Source of the DNA: UTCFX2 sp963788145
Lineage (GTDB): Bacteria; Chloroflexota; Anaerolineae; Anaerolineales; UBA4823
Reading direction: 5' to 3'
Assembly: GCA_963788145.1 (NCBI GenBank)
Contig: CAWBFQ010000007.1
Span: forward strand, 992,001 to 1,056,000
DNA: 64,000 bases
Shown one piece after another: positions 55,312-63,264 of this stretch. A program made the position numbers and the translations under genes. Each line of letters starts with the position of its first letter. Position 1 is the stretch's first letter. The notes beneath the pieces are model-generated. The model had not been told where the DNA came from and did no database searches. It saw only the letters and a list, made by a program, of their open reading frames with translations.

Positions 55312-55875
55312 ATGAATAAAAGGACATTTAAAACCTTCTTGTTCCTGTTGCTGGCGCTCGTTTTCTCCGCTTGCAATAGTAACCCCTCAGTGACTGTTAC
55401 AGCTACACAAGCAATCCCTCAGATAGCGACCTCGACCGCGACCGCGTCTCCTAGACCAGTGACTGCTACCTGGTATCTTAAAACAGCCACGCCTATCCTA
55501 CCGACGCCGCCTCCTGATGATATCGGATATTTTGATGGGGTTATCATTATCACACAGTATTACACATTCTTGGATCATGGTCTCTATGAAGAAGCATACC
55601 AACTATTAAGCTCCTCTGCAAGAGATCGTTTAGGAAGCTTAGAAGATTATATGGCGTATCAGAAGTCGTGGTTTAAAGAACTTAAAATCATCTCTATTGT
55701 GCCTCAATACCTAAGAACTAACTCGGTGGATAGAAGGAGATTCATCGCTTCGATTATGGTCTGGAACGAAAAAGGAATTTCGGAAAATTTTACTATCGGC
55801 GAGGATTATACACTTTATATTACATTGGTAAAAGAGGCTAACGAGTGGAAAATCGAGGCTTTCGATACTGCATAA
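55312..55875 (+). CDS. Lipoprotein with NTF2-like domain
   Basis: A 187-residue exported lipoprotein. The signal peptide ends in lipobox VFSAC (Cys near residue 21). A Thr/Ala/Pro-rich linker (~22-70) and a compact domain of ~110 residues follow, with the NTF2/SnoaL-like pattern: FLDHGLYEEAYQLLSSSARDRL, then LEDYMAYQKSWFKELKI, ending in NEWKIEAF. Such domains often bind small ligands or pack against partner proteins in secreted systems. It is the first gene of cassette 1, behind the poly-C promoter, with the amidase-like gene 88 bp downstream. No catalytic residues are recognised. Confidence 0.7.
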   Translation: MNKRTFKTFLFLLLALVFSACNSNPSVTVTATQAIPQIATSTATASPRPVTATWYLKTATPILPTPPPDDIGYFDGVIIITQYYTFLDHGLYEEAYQLLSSSARDRLGSLEDYMAYQKSWFKELKIISIVPQYLRTNSVDRRRFIASIMVWNEKGISENFTIGEDYTLYITLVKEANEWKIEAFDTA

Positions 55876-55963
55876 CCATTTTTTAACTGAGTTTGATCGG
55901 TTTGTGAACAGTAATTATTTCTTCCTTCGTATGTCCTTGTAAAAAAGGAGCGATGAGTTCACA

Positions 55964-57309
55964 ATGAACAAATATAAATTTCTTTCTATGGCTCTTATCA
56001 CGATTCTTATTACAGGTATTCATTATACATGGAATAGTCGAGTGCGGGCAGGTCAGACAAAATCAATTGATCCAGAGGAGAAGGATCAAATCACCAACAC
56101 GGTGCAGGCGTATTTTGAAGCCCGATATCGAACTTTCAGTACTCTGAAAATGGAGAGTTTCGACGGATTGATCGAAGATTTTTACACGGAAATTCTTTCA
56201 AACGTTCTGAGTTTGATAAACTGGATTTGGAGCTCAATCATGCACGATACTATCATCTGAGGTATCTCCAGTATAAGTATTTCCTGGATTATAAGGATAT
56301 CTTAGTAAACTCGATCGACAAGGTGGCTACTGTATCCGTGATGGAAGGTCACGATGTAGAATTTGAAATCTCGAGGGAGGTTTCCAAAACTAAGCCTATC
56401 ATCTCAAAGATGCGCAACCTTCAACATTCACTTATATTACGGAAAGATAATGGGACCTGGAAGATCGTATCTGATAATTACGAAGACTATCTGTGGCGGA
56501 TGATGAAATTTACTGGTCTGTCCAAAGAAGATCTTATCCAGCCGGTTGAGAATTCCCAGAACCAGTTACTAGGCAGCGATGTGACCATGAGTGCATATAC
56601 GACTTGTAATCTACCAGAAGATCATTCGACCTATCCATACAATCGTGACGGCGCTGTCGAATATGCACATCAATATGCCACAAGCCCTAATCTTTCGAAA
56701 TATTGTTATTATCCAGACCCATGGGGTGATTGTACGAACTTTGTGAGCCAGGCGATCTTTGAAGGTGGTGGAGCTTTGATGGTGGGATCAGGTACTTTTG
56801 GTTGGTATTATAATGACTGTACGGATCATTCACCGTCATGGACTTACGTGGGAAATTTATATGATTTTATCATAGAGCCGGGTTATTCGTATTGGCCCGC
56901 AGGTCCCGAAGGTTGTGATACCGTAATAGATCAGGCAGAAAAAGGGGACATTGTTCAATATTATTGGAAAGAGAACCAGCAGGGGACTCCTGACCCTAAT
57001 GATTTAGAGTGGGATCACAGTGTCATGATCGTGCTTTCTCAATATGAACCTACATATCATTGGGTTGCTGGCCACTCGCCAGATATTGATGGTTACCCAT
57101 ATACTTATTTTATCTATGCCCATCCTAACATGGTTTATCGGTTTGTTCACATAGTTCGGCTGGATGCAGTTTCGGTAGTAAATTTGCCACTTGCAATGAA
57201 TAACGCGAGCGGTATGGCTAACCAAATGCAAAATCCATATCCTGCTCCTGTGGCAGTCCCAATAGAAGCAAATGAGTTATTGACACCATCGTCATATCCT
57301 GCTCCTTGA
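55964..57309 (+). CDS. Secreted Amidase_6-type cysteine hydrolase (frameshifted)
   Basis: About 448 residues after repair. A signal peptide (MNKYKFLSMALITILITG) leads to a helical N-terminal region (~30-190), then a putative amidase domain (PF12671 type). That domain has DCTNFVSQAIFEGG (nucleophile Cys) near residue 265 and EWDHSVMIVLS with the His. The tail is Pro/Tyr-rich and ends in SSYPAP. Near 56188-56196 one A seems missing (YTE-N-SFKRSE expected), so one frame stops at 56260 while the next continues. AGGAG precedes a 4-codon mini-frame at 55953-55967 whose stop overlaps the ATG, suggesting translational coupling. The protein is likely active on cell-wall peptides or a target protein outside the cell. 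Confidence 0.75.
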
Positions 57310-57330
57310 GACAAAGGATATAATACCACA

Positions 57331-57360
57331 CAGTTCGAGTTAGATCCCCGTAGGGGCACC
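57331..57360 (+). repeat. Degenerate tRNA-Glu 3' end B (cassette boundary)
   Basis: CAGTTCGAGTTAGATCCCCG followed by TAGGGGCACC, matching the T-loop and acceptor 3' strand of the upstream tRNA but unable to form the T stem. Not a functional tRNA. Confidence 0.72.
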
Positions 57361-57370
57361 TGGAAGAATC

Positions 57371-57403
57371 GAACTGCTCGACCTGCCGGTTGAGCAGTTC
57401 TTC
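57371..57403 (+). terminator. Terminator hairpin B
   Basis: GAACTGCTCGACC / GGTTGAGCAGTTC stem with one G-T pair. It is conserved in fold though not in sequence relative to copy A, and it ends the cassette 1 transcript. Confidence 0.75.
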
Positions 57404-57530
57404 GCGTTAATTCGATTTGAGGATCGGGACAGCCTGAAAAAGTGTATTCGATTCACGCAGGGGACACAAGAATTGTGATAACCTCATATTCGATGTGACG
57501 AAAGTAACCCAAACTACGGATAAACAACAC

Positions 57531-57561
57531 TTGGCTACTCACCCCCCCCCTGTTGTATAGT
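57531..57561 (+). promoter_or_regulatory. Promoter with poly-C (C9) spacer, cassette 2
   Basis: TTGGCT (57531-57536) and TATAGT (57556-57561) with a 19-bp spacer containing nine C (57542-57550). One C shorter than cassette 1. Confidence 0.6.
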
Positions 57562-57579
57562 AATCGAAAGGGAATTCCG

Positions 57580-57771
57580 ATGAGAAACAGGAATTCTCAG
57601 ACCGCCTTGTTCCTGCTGCTGGCGTTCGTTTTCTCCGCCTGCAATAGTAAACCCTCAAAGACTATTCAAGCTACACAACCAATCCATCAAACGGTTACCG
57701 CTCATTCGCTACTACATAAAAATCTTGGCCAATTTCATGAAAACCGTATATTCGCTGGGGACGGAGAATGA
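57580..57771 (+). CDS. Short lipoprotein, probably truncated paralogue of the cassette 1 lipoprotein
   Basis: 63 residues. The first ~35 match the cassette 1 lipoprotein (signal peptide, lipobox VFSAC, CNSKPSKTIQATQP), then the sequence departs and stops. It has lost the NTF2-like domain, so it is either a remnant left when the following gene was inserted, or a small anchored peptide in its own right. The stop is 3 bp before the next ATG, so its translation may feed that gene. The in-frame codon at 57553 upstream is not used, because the ATG at 57580 is at the homologous position. Confidence 0.55.
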   Translation: MRNRNSQTALFLLLAFVFSACNSKPSKTIQATQPIHQTVTAHSLLHKNLGQFHENRIFAGDGE

Positions 57772-57774
57772 AAA

Positions 57775-59496
57775 ATGAAAAAGCTGGCCTTCCTCGTGAT
57801 TCTGATTATTTTCGTCTTTGGCCTCTCTGGTATTTATACAGATACTGCTGGCACAACTTCATCATTCTCTCCCATTGAAATTGAACCGCCGAATGAAATT
57901 TTATTTACAATTCCTGTCGGAGAAGATGGCATTCATTATGCTGGGGAGGACAATCCAGATGTAATGAGATGGGGACCAACCGCGATGGCTGTTGCTCCAG
58001 ATGGCAGTTTCTGGATTGCAGATACAGCAGACAACCGTTTAATCCACTTTAACCCAAAAGGAGAGTTATTGGAAAAGATCCCAACAATAGACTTTATTGT
58101 CGGTATTGGCGATTTATTGGTCACATCCAAAGATATATGGGTTCTGGATATGGCCTCGTTCCCTGCCAAAGTGGTTCAAATGGCGTTTGATGGAAAATTA
58201 CTGGATGCTTTTGATCTACCTGAAGGTTTACGCCTTGAGGATAGTTTAAGCGGCATAGCTCTTGGGACAGATGACAGTATTCTTGTAGAACAAGGTGGTG
58301 GAGCTATCATAACCAGATTTATCTCGCCGATAGGGAAGCGAGAACAAACCGTTCTTGATGGTTATGATTATTCCGGCAATTTTTATTCAGCATCTCCAGC
58401 TAATCTTAGGAAAGAAGATACATCAAGTGGTTTAATTTTGATGGGTGATAAACAGATCGAAATTAAGGTCGAAAATGATCTTGCAGGTCTGAATATTATC
58501 CGAATAAATTCAGACGGGGGCTTTTTTGTGGAAGTCGTTGAGATGGTTTTGGATTCAGCTTTTAGGATAGATCAAAAAGTATATCGTTATGATTCCTCGG
58601 GTAATTTAGTTGGAATGGCGCGAGTTCCGCGAGCAGCGGAATATGTTTATGTTGAACATGGTATTGTAGCAGGACCAGATAACGAAGTCTATGCATTGAT
58701 TACGAAACCAAAAATAGCAGAGGTTCAAAAATTAATTTTTGTCGATAAATTGGCATCTATATTATCCAAACCAGAAGAAAAAGTAACACCTGATCAAACG
58801 GAATCCCTGACTATGATATCTGAAACTTGTGTTTCACGGAATTCTATCCTCTCCGTTGCATCAACATTTGTAAATACCTCATTTACTATCAACTCGTATC
58901 ATATTAACGACCCTTATAATGAATGCCCAGGTAGAATAAAGCCGACTTATTTGAGTACACCTGGCCCTCCTCCAGGAGTATCTTATTCTTGGAATTTATG
59001 GGATTCCGTTGATCAGTTTAACACCTTCATGAACGGAGGTAATAACGGCAAATTTGCAGGCGATAGAAGCGGCGTGTACAGGTCGTGCGCGCGTGGAATT
59101 GACTGTTCTGGTTTGGTAAGTCGTGCATGGAACCTTGGAAGCCATACAGGAACATGTGATTTAGAGGCGATATCGACAAATATTATTTATACATCGAGAT
59201 TACAACCCGGGGATATAATGAACCGTTGTTCAATCACACCGAGACATACGATAATTTTCGTGAGCTTTTTCGGAAGTGGAATGAACGGTTATGAGTTCAC
59301 TACATATTCTTTTTACGATAGAGCAGTATATAATTATCGTTCATTTGCAAGTATTGCCGACTACACACCTAGAAGCTACAACGAAGCATGCAACAAAACC
59401 CTTCTACCAATCATAAGAAAAGATGAAATGCAGATGCGATCTTCAACTCCACTCTCTGATCCTTATCCACCGCCTCTGCCCACGCCTTATCCGTGA
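57775..59496 (+). CDS. Secreted beta-propeller / NlpC-P60-like peptidase
   Basis: A 573-residue exported protein. The signal peptide is MKKLAFLVILIIFVFGLSG. Residues ~40-320 show NHL/propeller-like repeats (TAMAVAPDGSFWIADTADNR, then GLALGTDD-like turns). A C-terminal papain-like domain (~385-545) has the nucleophile in GIDCSGLVSRAW and the His in PRHTIIFVSF, as in NlpC/P60 and CHAP relatives. The tail ends in DPYPPPLPTPYP, resembling the Pro/Tyr tail of the cassette 1 hydrolase. It probably binds a surface ligand through the propeller and cleaves wall peptide. GGAG lies 10 nt before ATG. Confidence 0.72.
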   Translation: MKKLAFLVILIIFVFGLSGIYTDTAGTTSSFSPIEIEPPNEILFTIPVGEDGIHYAGEDNPDVMRWGPTAMAVAPDGSFWIADTADNRLIHFNPKGELLEKIPTIDFIVGIGDLLVTSKDIWVLDMASFPAKVVQMAFDGKLLDAFDLPEGLRLEDSLSGIALGTDDSILVEQGGGAIITRFISPIGKREQTVLDGYDYSGNFYSASPANLRKEDTSSGLILMGDKQIEIKVENDLAGLNIIRINSDGGFFVEVVEMVLDSAFRIDQKVYRYDSSGNLVGMARVPRAAEYVYVEHGIVAGPDNEVYALITKPKIAEVQKLIFVDKLASILSKPEEKVTPDQTESLTMISETCVSRNSILSVASTFVNTSFTINSYHINDPYNECPGRIKPTYLSTPGPPPGVSYSWNLWDSVDQFNTFMNGGNNGKFAGDRSGVYRSCARGIDCSGLVSRAWNLGSHTGTCDLEAISTNIIYTSRLQPGDIMNRCSITPRHTIIFVSFFGSGMNGYEFTTYSFYDRAVYNYRSFASIADYTPRSYNEACNKTLLPIIRKDEMQMRSSTPLSDPYPPPLPTPYP

Positions 59497-59533
59497 GTAA
59501 GAATATGGGTTTTTAAGAGCAGATACAGTGGCA

Positions 59534-60778
59534 ATGAAGATGCTTGTTTGCCAATTGGTTATACTTTTGCTTCTTTCCGGGTGTCGGCTATCAACCGGAG
59601 TTTCTCTTACGTCTAAGACACCAGAACAGGGTCAATCGTTAGTCCCTGTTCTGGTGCCAACAACAGAACCAGCGCATCCATCAGATACTTTACCACCAAC
59701 ATCCTCACCCCAATCTACAACAACGTTTACAGAAATTCCACCTCCCACTTCAACACAAGCGATTGTTGGTGTAAAAACTAATCCACCAGCTTCGGAATTT
59801 ATATCTAGAATCCAGCCAACAATTCATGAAGGTGAGGGGGAAAATTATTTAGTATTGTTTTCTATACCTGTCGGAGCGGGCGCAGAAATTAAATATCGCG
59901 GTGGTGGTGATCATGAGATTAATGGTCCGAATGCACTAGCTGTATTACCAGATGATAGTATCATCGTTTCAGATATTGTTGGTAATCGTTTATTTAGATA
60001 TGATCAAATCGGCCAGTTATTAAAAATCATAGATTTGGAAGATGTGGGTATTTTCAATGTCGTTGATTTGCGAGTTAAAGAAAATGAGATCTATTTATTA
60101 GAAATAAGCGGTTCGAGTTATCGAGTAGATAGAATCACCCCTGACGGAAAACTTATAAGTAGCGATGAATTTCCACCAAATTTCCCAATCGGGGAAAGTG
60201 GTTTGACCCTTGCTAATGTTTTAACGGGAATTGCGGTGGATTGTGGAGGAAATATTCTGCTAGAATTAGCAGATAGTTCCGAACTTTTTCGGTTAATTGA
60301 TATTAAAAATAATGCACCTCCTTCTGAAAGGGTAAAAGATTATTACTGCAATGAAAAAAAATATCGTGTAATTAATCCTGGTCCCAAAGGAACACCAAAA
60401 GTTATTGCCGGAAATATATCATTAGAAACAGAATTAACGACTGGCCTTGGTGGCTTCCGGCTGTTAGATGTATTAGATGATGGCAGCCTATATGTTATTC
60501 GCGAAGATGTTGTCAATGAGCAAGTTATCAAGGTTGACCAGACTTTACACTCTATTGATGCTGATGGTGTAGTCCGAGGAATGGCCCGAATCCCAGCTTC
60601 AGAATCTCTATATTATATAATGCGAAGTGTTGCGATTGACTTTGCTGGAGAAGTACTTGCCCTGCTCCCAAGACCTAATTCGATCGATATCGTTCGTCTA
60701 ATATTTTATAAACAACTAAAACCTTTGATTCCCGAAGCAGTGAAGCCGAACATTACAAGTAGTATAAGCAATCCATGA
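59534..60778 (+). CDS. Beta-propeller lipoprotein, paralogue without peptidase domain
   Basis: About 414 residues. The signal peptide ends in lipobox LLSGC. A Thr/Pro/Ser-rich linker runs to ~90, then a propeller homologous to that of the preceding gene (LFSIPVGAGAEIKYRGGG, PNALAVLPDDSIIVSDIVGNR, later SLHSIDADGVVRGMARIP-like turns). There is no Cys/His peptidase domain and no Pro/Tyr tail. Because it sits directly after its peptidase-bearing relative, it may act as a membrane-tethered partner, inhibitor or decoy. This is inference. No strong ribosome-binding site is seen. A GTG two codons upstream is an alternative start. Confidence 0.68.
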   Translation: MKMLVCQLVILLLLSGCRLSTGVSLTSKTPEQGQSLVPVLVPTTEPAHPSDTLPPTSSPQSTTTFTEIPPPTSTQAIVGVKTNPPASEFISRIQPTIHEGEGENYLVLFSIPVGAGAEIKYRGGGDHEINGPNALAVLPDDSIIVSDIVGNRLFRYDQIGQLLKIIDLEDVGIFNVVDLRVKENEIYLLEISGSSYRVDRITPDGKLISSDEFPPNFPIGESGLTLANVLTGIAVDCGGNILLELADSSELFRLIDIKNNAPPSERVKDYYCNEKKYRVINPGPKGTPKVIAGNISLETELTTGLGGFRLLDVLDDGSLYVIREDVVNEQVIKVDQTLHSIDADGVVRGMARIPASESLYYIMRSVAIDFAGEVLALLPRPNSIDIVRLIFYKQLKPLIPEAVKPNITSSISNP

Positions 60779-60904
60779 AGAATCATATGTTTCGAATCCT
60801 AATATTTGAAGTGGTCATGTTGAGCCAGAAGCAACCAAAATCGGCTAAAACAACCGCATGATATGGATTGGTTAAGTTCCGTTTGCTTAGAAGATCAGAG
60901 TCAC

Positions 60905-60938
60905 ACAGTTCGAGTCACGTCCGCTTAGGGGCACTAAA
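60905..60938 (+). repeat. Degenerate tRNA-Glu 3' end C (end of the array)
   Basis: ACAGTTCGAGTCACGTCCGC followed by TTAGGGGCACTA. It shares CACACAGTTCGAGT with copy B and the GGGGCACTA end with the tRNA gene. It closes the cassette array. Confidence 0.7.
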
Positions 60939-60945
60939 AAGATAA

Positions 60946-60980
60946 AGAACTGCTCGACATACTTGTCGAGCAGTTCTGTG
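60946..60980 (+). terminator. Terminator hairpin C
   Basis: AGAACTGCTCGACA / TGTCGAGCAGTTCT, a 14-bp perfect stem with a 4-nt loop, followed by GTGTGTTTA. The stem is kept by compensating changes relative to copies A and B. Confidence 0.78.
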
Positions 60981-61020
60981 TGTTTATTCGTTCTAAAGCG
61001 TCAGGCTGTGCGCGAGGTCC

Positions 61021-62182
61021 TCATCCTTTGGCACCCAGAAAACGTTCGTAAGCTTCCAGGGTTGCCTTCAACATCGTTTCCACGCTGAATTCGTCGAGGA
61101 TATGTTGGCGGCCGGCTTTCCCCATCGCTTTGCATTGTTGGGGGTTTTGGAGCAACCGAGAAACTGCCTTTGCCAGACCATCCACGTCCCTGGGCGGGAC
61201 CAATATGCCGCCCGAGCCTACCACCTCCGCGGTCGCCCCGGCATCAAACGCGACCACGGAAGTTCTCACATGCCAGCGCTTCACCAAGCGGCAAGCCGAA
61301 ACCTTCCATCAATGAAGATGACACATATACATCGGCAAGCGAATAATAATCCGGCATTTCCTCATCCGGAACAAAACCGGCTTCCACTACTTGCCCGATG
61401 ACTGGTTGAAGAAGGCTTAACACTTCTTGTCGATATCCGGGACTGCGCCATTTTCCGACAATCACCAATCTGGGCAAGGGGTCCATGGCTGGCAATGCCC
61501 TGGCCAGATATTCAAGGCCCTTACGGGGTGTGATAAATCCCGCGAACAAAATTACATGCTCTGTTGGACTGATCTTCAGCTTGTTTCGCAAATTCATCCA
61601 TCGCGCAATTGGCGACGGATGAAAATGATTGATGTCAATACTGTTGTTTGCTTTGATCATCTTTTCGGGCTGCACATGGTAATGCTCCAGGTACTCCGAA
61701 TAGGAGGTCGAACTCACTGCCAGTAATCCTCTGGCGTCTCTCAATCCTGGTTTTTCGGCAAATTGCAGCGCAAACGAATAATAGAGATAACGATACAACC
61801 AAAGCGGATTGACCCAGCGCCCCATCGATCCCAGACTTTCCATCCGCTGCCGAAATGAATGGTGCAGAGAGGCTACATAGGGACCGTTATATGCATAACT
61901 AAAATACACATCAAAGAAATGAACAACATCGTAACCCTGGATCTGCCTCACAAGCCTGGCGGCTCGATAGGAGAATGAAAACCAGTCGAGATGGTCTAAT
62001 TGAATCCGAAAAATCTGCAGATTGGGATCACCCCAGTCTTCTTTAAAATCCCCCTTTTTTCCGGCTATAACGATCACCTGATGCCCGGCATCCAATAACG
62101 CTTGGACAAGATGTTCACCAGCGACATCAAAACCAGAAGTTCGGTAAGGGCTGAAACCCAATGTGATCAGTACGATTTTCAT
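61021..62182 (-). CDS. GT4 glycosyltransferase (frameshifted in this sequence)
   Basis: About 387 residues after repair. A GT-B family 4 enzyme for cell-surface glycan. The N-terminus is KIVLITLGFSPYRTSGFDVA, the donor-site region has ILFAGFITPRKGLEYLARAL and SSLMEGFGLPLGEALAC, and the C-terminal part has GGILVPPRDVDGLAKAVS. At 61264-61268 an extra A (TGTGAGAAC for TGTGGAAC) breaks EALACGTSVVAFDAG into two frames. ATG 62182 gives the usual start. An in-frame TTG lies two codons upstream. A palindrome covers its -10 region. Confidence 0.85.
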
Positions 62183-62208
62183 GATCAAGACACTATTTGC
62201 AGAGTAAT

Positions 62209-62231
62209 GGCAGATTCATATTATATCTGCC
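62209..62231. promoter_or_regulatory. Inverted repeat over a TATAAT box upstream of GT4
   Basis: GGCAGAT-N9-ATCTGCC with TATAAT (minus strand, 62220-62225) in the loop. Possible operator or hairpin for the glycosyltransferase. No good -35 is seen. Confidence 0.4.
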
Positions 62232-62315
62232 AGCGCCCAATCGCAGGGAAATTGAGAAATATGCAGCTTGAAAACGGCTCAAATTAAGAAAACCGGCGAT
62301 GCTTTGGTCATGCTT

Positions 62316-62323
62316 GAAAGAAT
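62316..62323. repeat. Left target-site duplication of the IS1 element
   Basis: GAAAGAAT, repeated at 63114-63121. Confidence 0.88.
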
Positions 62324-63113
62324 GGGAGTGGCTAAATCAAGGGCTAAACAAACTGAAAAACATGGGCCGGGTAGCTGGGAAAACGCTGCTTCAATAGCTG
62401 GCGACGGTTGAAGCAGTAAACAAAGAGTCGCACAGCCCACTCCAAAGCTTCGAGACTTCTTGAAAAACATCGCGAGCGGCGTGCCAGTCGAGCCAGATAG
62501 TGACGCAATTCAGCGTTATCACCTTCAACCGAATAAGTATCTGTCTTGCCTTCCGATACTTCATAATGACCATAGTGATACCAAAGGCGGTAATAGGCAT
62601 CAAACCCATCACTGTAATACTGTTTGGCTTTGACAGCTTCATCTACCATATCCTGGATCACCACTTGAGTGCGATCCCAGACGATTTTGTAGCCCAGAAA
62701 ACAGCGTGTTGCTCGATCTACAAGGGTTATGATGTAGATGCGCTTTTTTTCTCTCCTATGAAGGTGAAAAGCTCGTCCATTTCAGCCTCTTTGACTTCTT
62801 CTGGAACGGGTGCTTCGGGTAAGCTAGCCGCCTTCTCTTTGACCCATAATGATATTGTACGATGGTGTGTACCCAGATGACGCGCAATTCGACGCAGATT
62901 CATCCCATCCACATACATTTCTATCGCTTTTTGGCGAGTTTGCTCATCATAGACCCATGCTTTCGGTTCAGGCGTGTATTTGATCTGACAATACATGCAT
63001 CGATAGCGTTGACTACCTGCACCTGTTTTTCCAGCACGGTTTTGTCGTTCTGTTCGTTGGCATTTCGGGCATCTGTTCATCCCCCTATTTTAGCCCATTT
63101 TTTAGCCACTCTC
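62324..63113 (-). mobile_element. Complete IS1-family insertion sequence
   Basis: A 790-bp element. The ends are GGGAGTGGCTAAAT...GGGCTAAA and, on the other strand, GAGAGTGGCTAAAA...GGGCTAAA, a near-perfect pair of ~25 bp inverted repeats. An 8-bp target duplication and intact insA/insB frames are present. Length and duplication size are those of IS1. Confidence 0.94.
62344..63080 (-). CDS. IS1-family transposase InsAB (programmed -1 frameshift)
   Basis: InsA begins MNRCPKCQRTERQNR, a CxxC zinc-binding N-terminus. It continues with a helix-turn-helix (MNLRRIARHLGTHHRTISLW) and ends GEKKSASTS shortly after an A7 run (62744-62750 on the other strand). Slipping back one base there continues as EKKRIYIITLVDRATRCFLG, the catalytic InsB part, with Asp in LVDR and the later GDNAELRHYLARL. 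The combined product is about 245 residues. The frame change is the normal IS1 expression mechanism and not an error. Confidence 0.92.
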
Positions 63114-63121
63114 GAAAGAAT
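63114..63121. repeat. Right target-site duplication of the IS1 element
   Basis: GAAAGAAT, the second copy. Confidence 0.88.
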
Positions 63122-63264
63122 ATCCAAATCTACGGACCGGAGTCCCCATGATATACTTAATGTTTGGGCCAGACTTGCCGATTAGCTCAAAGTCACCCCA
63201 TATCAGGGGGATACCACGGCAATTCCCAGAGCTCTAGCATCATTCAGAAATTTGAATTCAGCCC

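Larger units (their letters stand above)
55068..55360 (+). repeat. Tandem repeat unit A: tRNA 3' end, terminator, promoter, lipoprotein start
   Basis: Closely similar to the unit beginning near 57331. Shared blocks include GAACTGCT...GTTC hairpins, TTTGAGGATCGGGACAG, CACAAGAATTGTGATA, GTGACGAAAGTAA, the poly-C promoter and the lipoprotein signal peptide. Divergence is mostly point substitutions, as expected for an old direct duplication. Confidence 0.88.
57361..57640 (+). repeat. Tandem repeat unit B: terminator, promoter, lipoprotein start
   Basis: The second copy of the block described at 55068-55360, with scattered substitutions. Similarity ends soon after the lipoprotein signal peptide. 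Confidence 0.88.

Noticed and set aside
57331..57360. A second tRNA gene
   Set aside because: Only the T-loop and acceptor 3' part are similar. The T stem cannot pair and no 5' half precedes it, so it is treated as a remnant. The same applies at 60905-60938.
55261..57561. CRISPR or other array behind the repeats at 55-61 kb
   Set aside because: The repeats are long, only two to three copies, and flank whole genes. No short regular spacers occur anywhere in the window.
62744..62750. A sequencing frameshift in the IS1 transposase
   Set aside because: The A7 run at the insA/insB joint is the normal programmed -1 slippage site of the family, and both halves are otherwise intact.
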